DNA of 64,000 nucleotides from assembly GCA_017404505.1 (NCBI GenBank), contig JAFRCE010000003.1:1-64000 (forward strand), read 5' to 3'. The stretch comes from Solobacterium sp. Its GTDB lineage: Bacteria > Bacillota_I > Bacilli_A > Erysipelotrichales > Erysipelotrichaceae. Shown in pieces: positions 17,268 through 25,252 of this stretch (positions are counted from its first letter, which is position 1; each line of letters starts with the position of its first letter). The notes beneath the pieces were generated by a model that saw nothing but the letters and a program-made list of their open reading frames with translations, made no database searches and was not told where the DNA came from. The translations under genes and the position numbers were made by a program.

Positions 17268-18128
17268 ATGAGCACCACGATCACATTGAAACTGACACCG
17301 GAACAGGAAGAAAAACTGTTCACGGCTTTCCGGGAAACACAAACCAGAGCGCCGGCATATGCCAGATGGCAGCTGCGCCCCGAAAACTGTGTCATTACCT
17401 GCTATGAATCCGGCAAGACTGTCTTTCAGGGCAAAGACGCGGCGGTTTATGCCGCCCCTTTTGATCACGCCGCAAAGGACCTTGTGCCGCAGGCCGGCAG
17501 CGACGAAGTCGGCACCGGTGATTATTTCGGCCCGGTCTGTGTCTGCGCCGCGATCGTAACCAGAGAGACCGCTTCCCTGCTGGAGGATCTTGGCATCCGC
17601 GATTCCAAAGCTCTGACAGACGCCCATATCCGCACCGTCGCACCGAAGATCAGTGAAGCACTGCCGCACAGTCTTCTGATCCTCGACAACAGCCGTTATA
17701 ACGAAGTGCATAAAAACAACAATATGAACGCGATCAAGGCCAAGATGCACAATCAGGCTTACGTCAACCTGGCCAGACGCATGCCGCTGCCGGATTTCCG
17801 CGTCATCGACCAGTTCACCCCGGAACCGCTTTACTACCGTTATATTCAGAACGAGCCGAAGATCATCGGCGGCATTCATTTCGAAACCAAGGCGGAAGAC
17901 AAATACATCGCCGTCGGTGCCGCCAGCGTGATTGCCCGCTATGCCTTCCTCCGCTCGATCGACGCCATGAACGAAAAGTACGGGATGGAATTCCAGAAAG
18001 GCGCCGGCAAGGACGCGGACCGCTTCGCGGAAGCGTTCGTGCAGAAATACGGCTTTTCGGAATTGTATAAAGTCGCCAAGATGCATTTCAAAAACACGGA
18101 AAACCTTGAAAAATACCGGAAGGACTGA
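17268..18128 (+). CDS. rnhC: Ribonuclease HIII
   Basis: 286 residues. An N-terminal TATA-binding-protein-like substrate domain (about 1-85) precedes the RNase H fold. The active-site motif GSDEVGTGDYFGP is near residue 78, with further acidic residues in RDSKALTD and in VIDQFTPEP. The DEVGxGD form is typical of RNase HIII rather than HII. It removes RNA from RNA/DNA hybrids. It is divergent from cvpA, as in Bacillus. Start ATG has no Shine-Dalgarno but sits just after a -10 box. Confidence 0.96.
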   Translation: MSTTITLKLTPEQEEKLFTAFRETQTRAPAYARWQLRPENCVITCYESGKTVFQGKDAAVYAAPFDHAAKDLVPQAGSDEVGTGDYFGPVCVCAAIVTRETASLLEDLGIRDSKALTDAHIRTVAPKISEALPHSLLILDNSRYNEVHKNNNMNAIKAKMHNQAYVNLARRMPLPDFRVIDQFTPEPLYYRYIQNEPKIIGGIHFETKAEDKYIAVGAASVIARYAFLRSIDAMNEKYGMEFQKGAGKDADRFAEAFVQKYGFSELYKVAKMHFKNTENLEKYRKD

Positions 18129-18142
18129 AATCCTTCCTTTTT
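18118..18142 (+). terminator. Terminator of rnhC
   Basis: GGAAGGA / TCCTTCC with a six-base loop containing the stop codon, followed by five T residues. Confidence 0.88.
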
Positions 18143-18144
18143 CT

Positions 18145-18600
18145 TATTCATGAAAATTGTTTCATTTTAGCCTGGTTCTGCCCGGTTTTCACTGCCGGAA
18201 GAACCTTTTTGTTTTCCTCTCAGAAACACATAATAAGAAAACAGAGAAACTTCACAAAAGAGAAATGCTTATTTTAAGGGCTTTTCTGCATGTTTGTTTC
18301 AAATATTGTCTCCGTATCGCAAACAAATGTGAATTCAGGGAAAGCATCTTTTCCGGTGTTGGTTTTGAAAATTTCTCAGCAACTCTGAAACAGAATGTTT
18401 TCTTTTCATTTTTATTCTTTGAAACGGCTGTTTTGTGTATTTTTTGTGAAAAACGGTTTCATTTCCTCCATTGAAGATATTTCAGACAGGCCTTGAAAAG
18501 TCTGTTTTTCTTTACATAAAAAGTAAAGAAAATGCGTAAAAATAAGGCTTTCCTGCTGTTTTTGCAAATTTTACAATGATACAGTTGAGATGCGAAAAAG
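18145..18600. other. AT-rich intergenic stretch (about 450 bases)
   Basis: Visibly poorer in G and C than all neighbours, with many TTTC/GAAA words. It holds a weak hairpin with a T run at 18483-18509 (CAGAC / GTCTG) and a perfect nine-base inverted repeat TTTCTTTAC-N7-GTAAAGAAA at 18507-18531. A -10-like TACAAT lies near 18574 ahead of the small gene at 18617. An open frame at 18157-18474 has no ribosome-binding site and looks like chance. I see no conserved RNA structure I can name. Confidence 0.6.
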
Positions 18601-18616
18601 AGAGGAGGTATTGGCA

Positions 18617-18820
18617 ATGACAAATCACAACATGCTCATGACCGCCACCAAAAATCTGGCTAAACACTTCTTGCCGAACGTAATCTGCAAGGTTGAATAT
18701 TCCACAAATGTCCTGAACCGCAGGCACAATTACAGGGATATGATCAAAGGCAGAGAAAACGGCATCAGCCCGATCTACAATTCGGTAGAAGCCGGATATG
18801 TGATGCCGATCCTGCACTGA
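18617..18820 (+). CDS. Small protein of unknown function (67 residues)
   Basis: Strong GGAGG eight bases before ATG 18617 and a good terminator just after the stop argue that this is a real gene. The protein is basic, without signal peptide or membrane segment, and contains one cysteine; it reads from MTNHNMLMTATK to VEAGYVMPILH. I do not recognise the family. It stands alone after an AT-rich gap and is convergent with comEB. Confidence rests on translation signals, not homology. Confidence 0.65.
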   Translation: MTNHNMLMTATKNLAKHFLPNVICKVEYSTNVLNRRHNYRDMIKGRENGISPIYNSVEAGYVMPILH

Positions 18821-18825
18821 GCAAT

Positions 18826-18872
18826 AAAAATGCTGCATACGGAAGAGAATTTCCATGATATGCAGCTTTTTA
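18826..18872. terminator. Bidirectional terminator between small gene and comEB
   Basis: GCTGCATA / TATGCAGC stem with a nested GGAA / TTCC pairing in its loop. A-rich on one flank and five T on the other, so it can serve both converging transcripts. Confidence 0.82.
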
Positions 18873-18882
18873 ATTGTCTTTT

Positions 18883-19377
18883 TTACAGTTCCGGATTCGG
18901 AATTTTCCGGATATTCAGTTCGATCGTATTCTCCAGCCGGCATAATTCGACACCGGCCGCTCTCAGCATACGCTTGGAGGCGATATTCGTATCGACACCG
19001 TTGTATTTGTCGGATTCATAGACAATGCGGCGGATGCCGGACTGAATGATCGCTTTGGCACACTCGTTGCAGGGGAACAGGGAAACATAGATCGTGCATC
19101 CCGCCACCGGCCACTTGGAATTCAGAATGGCATTCAGTTCGGCATGAACGACATATACATATTTTGTCTCAAGCGTATCCCCTTCTCTGTCCCAGGGAAA
19201 TTCATCGTCGGAACATCCTTTCGGGAAACCGTTGTAGCCGACCGATACGACCCGGTGGTTTTCGTCGACGATCGCGGCGCCGACGGTTGTGTTGGGATCT
19301 TTGGAACGCAGGGCTGAAAGATGGGCCAGACCCATGAAGTATTCATCCCAGTTCAGTACATCCGCTCTTTTTTCCAT
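18883..19377 (-). CDS. Deoxycytidylate deaminase (ComEB family)
   Basis: 164-residue zinc enzyme converting dCMP to dUMP for dTTP synthesis. Zinc and catalytic residues are visible in HAELNAI (His ligand and catalytic Glu) and PCNECAK (two Cys ligands). The N-terminal WDEYFMGLAHLSALRSKDPNTTVGA is typical of the ComEB/dCMP deaminase family. GGAGG lies eight bases before the ATG. It is the last gene of the lspA-rluD-rhomboid operon; other competence genes are not next to it. Confidence 0.94.
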   Translation of the reverse strand: MEKRADVLNWDEYFMGLAHLSALRSKDPNTTVGAAIVDENHRVVSVGYNGFPKGCSDDEFPWDREGDTLETKYVYVVHAELNAILNSKWPVAGCTIYVSLFPCNECAKAIIQSGIRRIVYESDKYNGVDTNIASKRMLRAAGVELCRLENTIELNIRKIPNPEL

Positions 19378-19379
19378 GT

Positions 19380-20183
19380 TCAGTCCTCCATGACTTTTTT
19401 ATAGATCTGATAATCTACTGTATATATCGTATCAAGATTGGCGGCGATTTTGCCGGCATGCTGCGCAAGACCGATCTCTTTTTCATACCGCAGAACCATG
19501 ATATCGCTTCTGGCATAGATCTTGTCCTCATCAATAAAGGCGTTCTTTGGTAACAAATACCCCATCGCCGCGATCATCAGAAGCAGACAGAACCCATAAT
19601 GATACTTCGCCTTTTTATCCTTCAGAGGCAGCAGAATACCGGTTACCAGCAGGCCGGTGAAGAAACCGCCGGCATGAGCGGCCGCGGCTACCTGCGGCAT
19701 GAAGTTGATCATCAGGTTGATCAGATAAGTGCTGATCAGCGAACTCATGATCCGTGGATCACGCCAGCTGCCGCTGTATAGGATCAGCAGCGTATAGCCG
19801 GCCATCAGACCGTATAACCCGCCGGAAAGACCGACCGCGTAGGTCTGGTGGGACATGATAAAGAAGAAGACATTGCCGCCGATGATCGACAGCAGCAGGA
19901 TCACAAGATAACGCCAGCGGCCGGTGATCTTTTCCATGAACATACCCAGATTGCGCAGGGCCAGCATATTCATCAGAATATGCCACAGATCGATATGAAC
20001 AAAACCGGCCGTCAGGAATCGCCAGAATTCACCGGCGATGATGAACGGTTTGTAATACGCGCCAAGGAAAATGGCCGTCTCCGGTTCCGAGGCAAAATTC
20101 AGAAAGCGGATGCCCGCGAAGATCAGAATACAGACGATGCCGACCGCGAACGTGACGATCGGCCTGTCTTTGCCCTGCTTCAT
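19380..20183 (-). CDS. Rhomboid family intramembrane serine protease
   Basis: 267 residues with about seven membrane segments. Rhomboid signatures in order: HIDLWHILMNMLALRNLG (conserved His/Asn of TM2), GLSGGLYGLMAGY (catalytic Ser in GxSG) and AHAGGFFTGLL (catalytic His). The N-terminus is a short cytoplasmic basic tail and the C-terminus a soluble extension of about 60 residues. It overlaps rluD by 4 bases and is followed two bases later by comEB. Substrates in this organism are unknown. Confidence 0.93.
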   Translation of the reverse strand: MKQGKDRPIVTFAVGIVCILIFAGIRFLNFASEPETAIFLGAYYKPFIIAGEFWRFLTAGFVHIDLWHILMNMLALRNLGMFMEKITGRWRYLVILLLSIIGGNVFFFIMSHQTYAVGLSGGLYGLMAGYTLLILYSGSWRDPRIMSSLISTYLINLMINFMPQVAAAAHAGGFFTGLLVTGILLPLKDKKAKYHYGFCLLLMIAAMGYLLPKNAFIDEDKIYARSDIMVLRYEKEIGLAQHAGKIAANLDTIYTVDYQIYKKVMED

Positions 20184-21100
20184 GCCAGATCCCTTTCCTT
20201 TCTGAGAATTTCCAGAAGTTCTTCGAAATAGGCCGGTAGCGGCGCGTGGAAGTGCATGGTTTCACCGGTGCGGGGATGGACAAGCGTCAGGTCGGAAGCA
20301 TGCAGCACCTGTCCCTGGGTATCCATATAACGGCATGGTTTGCCGTATTTTTCATCCCCCATGACCGGATGATTGATATAGCGCATATGAACACGGATCT
20401 GATGGGTGCGGCCGGTTTCCAGCGCGCATTCGACCCATGTCGCGGAATAGAAACGCTCTCTGACATGGAAATGGGTGCGGGCTTCCCGGCTGTTTTTCTC
20501 GGTGACTGTCATGCGCTGACGGTCACGCGGATCACGGCCGATCGGCGCGTCGATCAGTCCGTCGTCATGCGGAATGTTGCCCATGACAATGGCCTGATAT
20601 TCCCGGTGGCAGGTCTTGTCTTCCAGCTGGCGGGCAATGCTTTCATGCGCCAGATCGTTCTTGCAGGCGACGATGCAGCCGGTCGTGTCCTTGTCGATGC
20701 GGTGGACAATGCCGGGCCGGATATAGCCGTTGATGCCGGAAAGATCCTTGCAGTGATACAGCAGCGCATTGACCAGCGTGCCTTCATAAACACCGGGAGC
20801 CGGATGGACGACCATTCCCTTTCCCTTATTGACGACGATGATGTCACTGTCCTCATAAAGAATATCGAGCGGTATATCCTGCGGCAGTACGTCGATTTCC
20901 CGATCTTCCGGTATATCGCATTCGATTACCTGGTCTTTTTTCAGTTTGAAAGATCCCTTGACCGGCTTGCCGTCGACCATGATGCGGCCTTCCTTCACCA
21001 GCTGCTGTACCCGGCTGCGGGAAAGATCGTGGGTATCTGCCAGATATTTGTCCAGACGGACATCCGTGTCTTCTTCAACGGTCCATTTTATCAGTGCCAT
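20180..21100 (-). CDS. RluD-like 23S rRNA pseudouridine synthase
   Basis: 306 residues. N-terminal S4 RNA-binding domain (residues 13-70, VRLDKYLADTHDLSRSRVQQLVKEG), then the RsuA/RluD catalytic domain with HRIDKDTTGCIV holding the catalytic aspartate, and GRTHQIRVHM. The family modifies uridines in the helix 69 region of 23S rRNA; the exact site cannot be read from sequence. It follows lspA with a 26-base overlap, the usual Gram-positive arrangement (lspA-rluD/ylyB). Confidence 0.95.
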   Translation of the reverse strand: MALIKWTVEEDTDVRLDKYLADTHDLSRSRVQQLVKEGRIMVDGKPVKGSFKLKKDQVIECDIPEDREIDVLPQDIPLDILYEDSDIIVVNKGKGMVVHPAPGVYEGTLVNALLYHCKDLSGINGYIRPGIVHRIDKDTTGCIVACKNDLAHESIARQLEDKTCHREYQAIVMGNIPHDDGLIDAPIGRDPRDRQRMTVTEKNSREARTHFHVRERFYSATWVECALETGRTHQIRVHMRYINHPVMGDEKYGKPCRYMDTQGQVLHASDLTLVHPRTGETMHFHAPLPAYFEELLEILRKERDLA

Positions 21101-21542
21101 AGTTCTTCTTTTCTTCCTTCAGTGATGCCAGTGCCAGCAGAAACACGCCGATACAGAGCGCGCTGTCCGCGATATTAAAGATCGGAAAGTCATATCCGAA
21201 AATATAGAAATCCAGAAAGTCCCGGACATAGCCGAAATACAGCCGGTCAAACAGATTGCCGGCGGCGCCGCCGATCATCAAAGACAGAGCGATGCGGCTG
21301 ACAAGGTCCGGTTTTTTCGCATACAGATAATACAGCATGAGACCGATCGCCACGGCGCTGACCAGTGACAGAAACGGGATCTGCCCGGACAGCATTGACC
21401 AGGCCATGCCGGTGTTCTGCGCATAGGTAATATGGAAAAAGCCGTTGATCAGAACGACATGATGCAGACTTTCCGTAACCTGGACGAGATGCTTGCTGAA
21501 AAGATCGAGCAGCAGTACCAGGATCATAATGACAGCTTCCAT
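21075..21542 (-). CDS. lspA: Lipoprotein signal peptidase (signal peptidase II)
   Basis: 155 residues, four membrane segments. The aspartic protease motifs are intact: GGAAGNLFDRLYFGYVRDFLD (first catalytic Asp) and FNIADSALCIG (second). It cleaves prolipoproteins before the lipid-modified cysteine; substrates in this window would include the proteins at 41983 and 42455. AAAGGAGG lies four bases before the ATG. First gene of the operon with rluD, rhomboid and comEB. Confidence 0.96.
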   Translation of the reverse strand: MEAVIMILVLLLDLFSKHLVQVTESLHHVVLINGFFHITYAQNTGMAWSMLSGQIPFLSLVSAVAIGLMLYYLYAKKPDLVSRIALSLMIGGAAGNLFDRLYFGYVRDFLDFYIFGYDFPIFNIADSALCIGVFLLALASLKEEKKNYGTDKMDR

Positions 21543-21565
21543 ATTCCCTCCTTTACAATAAAAGA

Positions 21566-21594
21566 ATTCTAACAGTTAATGCCGGGAATGACAA
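21566..21594 (-). promoter_or_regulatory. Promoter of the lspA operon
   Basis: TTGTCA (21589-21594), 17-base spacer, TAGAAT (21566-21571) on the minus strand, with TG-T giving an extended -10. Confidence 0.75.
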
Positions 21595-21599
21595 ATCAG

Positions 21600-21622
21600 A
21601 AAAAAAGCGGCTTTATGCCGCT
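21600..21622 (-). terminator. Terminator of the TSCPD gene
   Basis: AGCGGC / GCCGCT hairpin whose loop contains the stop codon, followed on the minus strand by a run of T residues. Confidence 0.88.
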
Positions 21623-21882
21623 GTCTGCTGCTCCGCAAGATAAGCTTTCAGAGCTCTGGCGATCTGGTCCGGACAGGATGTCGGCTTCGCGCCGCAGGTA
21701 ATGCCGTCCAGGGCACTGATCACTTCGTCTGCCTTGCGGCCTTTGACCAGGGCGGAGATGCCCTTCAGGTTGCCGTTGCAGCCGTTGATGACCTGCATGT
21801 TTTCAATTGTGTCACCCTCAATATCCAGAATGATACGGGAAGAACACACACCTTTTGTCGCATATTCAAAATGTCTGCTCAT
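21613..21882 (-). CDS. TSCPD domain protein
   Basis: 89-residue protein with the eponymous TSCPD motif (GAKPTSCPDQIARAL) and conserved glycines and cysteines (GVCSSRI, NGCNGNLKG, ITCGAKP). The domain also occurs at the C-terminus of some ribonucleotide reductases, where it may bind metal; as a stand-alone protein its function is unknown. A perfect AAAAGGAG precedes the ATG by eight bases. It lies just downstream of rubrerythrin but after a terminator. Confidence 0.88.
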   Translation of the reverse strand: MSRHFEYATKGVCSSRIILDIEGDTIENMQVINGCNGNLKGISALVKGRKADEVISALDGITCGAKPTSCPDQIARALKAYLAEQQTAA

Positions 21883-21953
21883 TTTCTCTCACTCCTTTTC
21901 TTTACGTCCTATATCCTATCACAGAATCATGGCGTGAAACCTTCACATGACTG

Positions 21954-21976
21954 AAAAAGAAGAGGTTTCCCTCTTC
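21954..21976 (-). terminator. Terminator of rubrerythrin
   Basis: GAAGAGG / CCTCTTC with a four-base loop and five T residues on the minus strand. Confidence 0.9.
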
Positions 21977-21983
21977 TTCTCAA

Positions 21984-22526
21984 TCAATAGTTCTCGCGCT
22001 TGATTTCAAAATACGCTTTGGAATGCGCGCATACCGGGCACTCTTCCGGAGCTTCCTTGGCGGTTACCGTATAACCGCAGTTGCGGCACTGCCATGTCAC
22101 TTCATCCTGACGGACGAACACTTCGCCGCTGTTCAGGTTGGCCAGCAGTTTTCTGTAGCGCTCCTCATGTTCTTTTTCAATGCCGCCGACACCGCGGAAC
22201 TGGGCCGCGATTTCCGGAAAGCCTTCCTCTTCAGCGATTTCAGCGAATTCCTTATACATGTCTGTCCATTCGTAGTTTTCGCCTTCGGCTGCCTGGAGCA
22301 GGTTTTCCGGTGTCGATTTGATGGCACCGCCCTGCAGGTATTTGAACCACATCTTGGCATGTTCCTTCTCATTCAGAGCGGTGAGCGTGAACATTTCAGC
22401 GATCTGCTCATAGCCTTCTTTTTTAGCCTTGCTTGCCCAGTAGTCATATTTGTTGCGGGCCTGGCTTTCACCGGCGAAAGCAGCTGCGAGATTCTGTTCG
22501 GTTCTTGTTCCTTTTAAGTCTTTCAT
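21984..22526 (-). CDS. rbr: Rubrerythrin (peroxide reductase)
   Basis: 180-residue non-haem iron protein that reduces hydrogen peroxide in anaerobes. The N-terminal four-helix domain carries the di-iron ligands in [14 protein letters not shown] and [11 protein letters not shown] (ExxH), with the second ligand set in [12 protein letters not shown]. The C-terminal rubredoxin-like knuckles are CRNCGY and CPVCAH. GGAGG precedes both ATG 22526 and an adjacent GTG. It lies 40 bases downstream of the riboswitch-controlled ABC permease but also has a TATAAT of its own at 22548-22553. Confidence 0.97.
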   Translation of the reverse strand: MKDLKGTRTEQNLAAAFAGESQARNKYDYWASKAKKEGYEQIAEMFTLTALNEKEHAKMWFKYLQGGAIKSTPENLLQAAEGENYEWTDMYKEFAEIAEEEGFPEIAAQFRGVGGIEKEHEERYRKLLANLNSGEVFVRQDEVTWQCRNCGYTVTAKEAPEECPVCAHSKAYFEIKRENY

Positions 22527-22547
22527 CACACTTATTCCTCCGTAATC

Positions 22548-22553
22548 ATTATA
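22548..22553 (-). promoter_or_regulatory. -10 box before rubrerythrin
   Basis: TATAAT on the minus strand in the short gap between the ABC permease gene and rubrerythrin. No convincing -35, so either a weak internal promoter or chance. Confidence 0.4.
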
Positions 22554-22568
22554 CCTTCCGACAGTGTC

Positions 22569-24131
22569 TTATGCGAGTTTTCTGAACCGTTCGGTGCCGT
22601 ATTTCAGAAGCAGGAAGACCAGGATGAGATCAGCGGCGACAAAGAACGCCAGGATCCAGTAGAACGTATTCATACCGGTCATAAAGAACAGGACCATAAT
22701 GCCGATGGCCAGGAACATCGGAATCATGATGCTCAGGAACGCTGACAAAGACTGTTTGATGACGACGACTTCCCTGTCAAATTCCAGTTTCGGAAAGCGC
22801 AGGTTGATCAGAAGACCCAGCATACTGATAAACAGAGCGCTGACCGCCAGCATCAGAATGCCAGACAGATAATACAGCAGCGGCAGATGGAACGCGATGC
22901 CCAGACCAATCAGCGACAATGTGCTTGGCACCATGATCAGCATCAGGTTGATCAGGATCTTGGCCAGGAAGATCTCTTTGACATCGGCCGGAATCGACTT
23001 CAGGATCCAGAGACTCTTGCCTTCCAGAGAAATTGACACACCGGTCGTGCAGGTCATACTGCCGACACATGCGATCACCAGGATGAATGTCTGCCAGATT
23101 CTGGCAACCACGTCTCCCTGTTCCGCCATCAGCTGAATGATCATATCCTTGATGGGATTGTCTATGAAGATCACATAGACCGACATGACCATCAGAATGA
23201 TCATACCGACCGAGGTGTTCATGAAGTATGTGAAGTTATTGAAATAACGCTGCCATTCCTGGCGCATCAGGGCGCCGAGGGAACTGGTACGTTTCGCCTT
23301 CTTCAGACGGAAGTTGGCGACATGATAGCCCTGCATCGTCTGGGCGTTGACGCGGATGATCGTACGGGAATAGATCAGGATAAAGAGAATATAGACAGCG
23401 ATGCCGACGCCGAACAGCAGCAGAATATTCATCAGGCCGCCATTGATAACACCTTCCACGTACCATTTCGCACTGGGCAGGAAAGACGCGAGACCGCCGA
23501 GCCGTAAACCTTTTCCCTCACCGCTGCCGGCAGCCGAACCCATGGAAAAAGAGAAATAGTAAACCAGGATAAAGAAAGCGATGGTCATGCCATTCTGCAG
23601 CAGTTTGCCATATCGTTTACCGGCCGTCAGTTTCTGAAAGGCAATGCCGATCAGAGCAGAAAGCACCATCGGCAGAAGCGGGAACGGCAGGAAGCACAGA
23701 ATGGCGCGGATATAGTAGAACACATCGCCGCCGATCCGGTAGCCGTGTATCAGCATGGCCGGAATCACAAGGAAGAATGAATACAGGTACTGCATGATCG
23801 AATAGACGATGATCTTGGACGTCACGATGTCGCGCTCCGTCACCGGCAGTGACATCAGACTGTCATAGTCCTTAAAGCCGAACAGCATGCCCTGAGCACC
23901 CGAGACACCGCTCATGAAGATGATGACGGTGCCGAGAATGCTGACCATATACGGAACGACGTTGGTCTCCGTCTCCATCATATCCGCGAAGAGCCAGCTG
24001 TAATACAGGGACAGCCCGAACATGACCAGGCAGCTGATCGCGATGGGCGGGATTTTCGATTTCTTGCCCGAGCGGCTCTGAAAGAACAGATTCAGCAGCT
24101 GCGTCCTGGTAAGTATGAACATCCGTTTCAT
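22569..24131 (-). CDS. ABC-2 type exporter permease, riboswitch-controlled
   Basis: 520 residues with about twelve hydrophobic membrane segments in two blocks separated by a basic cytoplasmic loop around residues 285-310. The N-terminus is cytoplasmic and basic. It resembles large ABC-2 exporter permeases; no known substrate-specific motif can be read. It overlaps its ATPase gene by 4 bases, and both lie behind a manganese-type yybP-ykoY riboswitch. By context it may export Mn2+, or it may be a stress-induced transporter; that is inference. No periplasmic binding protein gene is present, which also favours export. Confidence 0.85.
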   Translation of the reverse strand: MKRMFILTRTQLLNLFFQSRSGKKSKIPPIAISCLVMFGLSLYYSWLFADMMETETNVVPYMVSILGTVIIFMSGVSGAQGMLFGFKDYDSLMSLPVTERDIVTSKIIVYSIMQYLYSFFLVIPAMLIHGYRIGGDVFYYIRAILCFLPFPLLPMVLSALIGIAFQKLTAGKRYGKLLQNGMTIAFFILVYYFSFSMGSAAGSGEGKGLRLGGLASFLPSAKWYVEGVINGGLMNILLLFGVGIAVYILFILIYSRTIIRVNAQTMQGYHVANFRLKKAKRTSSLGALMRQEWQRYFNNFTYFMNTSVGMIILMVMSVYVIFIDNPIKDMIIQLMAEQGDVVARIWQTFILVIACVGSMTCTTGVSISLEGKSLWILKSIPADVKEIFLAKILINLMLIMVPSTLSLIGLGIAFHLPLLYYLSGILMLAVSALFISMLGLLINLRFPKLEFDREVVVIKQSLSAFLSIMIPMFLAIGIMVLFFMTGMNTFYWILAFFVAADLILVFLLLKYGTERFRKLA

Positions 24132-24844
24132 GATGCGATGTTCTCCGTATCGAGGAAGATCTGCTCCAGGGATTCACCGGACCGCAGGATCTCATCCGTC
24201 TTGCCGTTCATGATGATGCTGCCCTGCTTGATGATGGCGATCTCATCGCAGAGATTCTGCACCACTTCCAGAACATGAGACGAGAAGAAGACGCTTCCGC
24301 CATGATCGCAGAGCTCACGCAGTTTGTTTTTCATAATGAAGGACGCCTTCGGATCAAGGCCGACGAACGGTTCGTCCAGCACCAGCAGGCGCGGATCGTG
24401 CATGAAGGCGCTGATCAGAGCCACCTTCTGCTTCATACCGTGTGACAGCGATTTGATCTGATCACCCAGACTGTCATAGATTTCCAGTTCGCGGCCGATT
24501 GCCGTAATCTTGTCCATACGTGTATCAGGCGACATTTCAAAGATATCGGCGATAAAGTTCAGATACTGGATACCGGTCAGATTCTCATAAAGATCGGGAT
24601 TGTCCGGCAGGAAGGCCGTCACGCTTTTGCACCAGATCGGATCTTCAAGGATATTTTTTCCGTCAATGTGGATCTTTCCGCTTTCGAAAGGAATGATACC
24701 GACTGCGCAGCGGATCGTTGTTGTTTTGCCGGCGCCGTTATGACCGATAAATCCGAAGATTTCTCCGTCGTTGACGTTAAGGGAAATGCCGTGAAGGATT
24801 TCCTTGTTATCAAAACTTTTGACGAGATTTTCAATTTGCAGCAT
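24128..24844 (-). CDS. ABC transporter ATPase, riboswitch-controlled
   Basis: 238-residue nucleotide-binding subunit. Walker A GHNGAGKTT (about 34-42), a variant signature LSHGMKQKV, Walker B LLVLDEPFVGLDP and the switch histidine in FSSHVLEVV are intact. It is of the ABC-2 exporter class (CcmA-like). GGAGG four bases before ATG 24844 sets the start. It is the first gene behind the riboswitch and overlaps the permease gene by 4 bases. Confidence 0.95.
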   Translation of the reverse strand: MLQIENLVKSFDNKEILHGISLNVNDGEIFGFIGHNGAGKTTTIRCAVGIIPFESGKIHIDGKNILEDPIWCKSVTAFLPDNPDLYENLTGIQYLNFIADIFEMSPDTRMDKITAIGRELEIYDSLGDQIKSLSHGMKQKVALISAFMHDPRLLVLDEPFVGLDPKASFIMKNKLRELCDHGGSVFFSSHVLEVVQNLCDEIAIIKQGSIIMNGKTDEILRSGESLEQIFLDTENIAS

Positions 24845-24897
24845 ATAACCTCCAGTTATTCAGGAACAGTTTTCTTTAATGATACTCGCTTTCATAT

Positions 24898-24932
24898 AAA
24901 GAAAACAGATACAGTTTGCTTTGCTGTATCTG
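24898..24932 (-). terminator. Riboswitch-controlled terminator
   Basis: CAGATACAG / CTGTATCTG, nine base pairs with a nine-base loop, followed by TTTTCTTT on the minus strand. Its left arm and loop (24918-24926, GCTTTGCTG on the plus strand) are exactly complementary to 24950-24958, giving a competing antiterminator helix right after the aptamer. Confidence 0.85.
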
Positions 24933-24963
24933 GGCCGTACGGAACTCCTGCAGCAAAGCCGCA

Positions 24964-25045
24964 GATGAGTCTCACAATTTCATGCAGACCGGATGATCAT
25001 CGGGCTGACGGCCTGCCACACTCTGTGCCTGTTACTCCCTCATTG
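24964..25045 (-). promoter_or_regulatory. yybP-ykoY (manganese) riboswitch aptamer
   Basis: On the minus strand the leader has the family core: P1 formed by AUGAG...CUCAU, followed by GGAGUA on the 5' side and preceded by GUGAGA on the 3' side, as in GGGGAGUA...GCAAGACC of known members. A small hairpin (GCAC/GUGU) is the second stem. Then comes a helix GCAG/CUGC enclosing the hallmark CGUCA on one side and CCGG on the other, around a GAU/AUC hairpin. The fourth stem is very short. Members bind Mn2+ and turn on export or homeostasis genes. Here it precedes an ABC exporter, an uncommon partner. Identification is from remembered consensus. Confidence 0.75.
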
Positions 25046-25054
25046 CTTATGCAT

Positions 25055-25082
25055 ATCATACCATTTACTGACTTGCGGTCAA
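25055..25082 (-). promoter_or_regulatory. Promoter of the riboswitch-ABC operon
   Basis: TTGACC (25077-25082), 16-base spacer, TATGAT (25055-25060) on the minus strand, with TG-G making an extended -10. The start point would lie about ten bases before the aptamer. Confidence 0.75.
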
Positions 25083-25252
25083 CACCTAAGTGAATTATTT
25101 CACAAAAATATCACAGGGAACCCGTTCTCTGCCGGCAATAGTATGGGTGAGGACGCCGCATCGCTCTCCGGTACAGATCAGGTCTTTTGCCTCCTTCCCC
25201 AGCGGCATCAGTGCGGAGCGTGCGGGCGTCCATGGAAACAGATCTTTTCGAT

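Noticed and set aside
18157..18474. 105-codon frame in the AT-rich gap, rich in Phe
   Set aside because: No ribosome-binding site, composition follows the T-rich DNA, and no recognisable features. The downstream ORF at 18617 has much better signals.
18145..18600. Possible replication origin in the AT-rich gap
   Set aside because: I found no cluster of DnaA boxes (TTATNCACA) and no dnaA, dnaN or parAB gene nearby.
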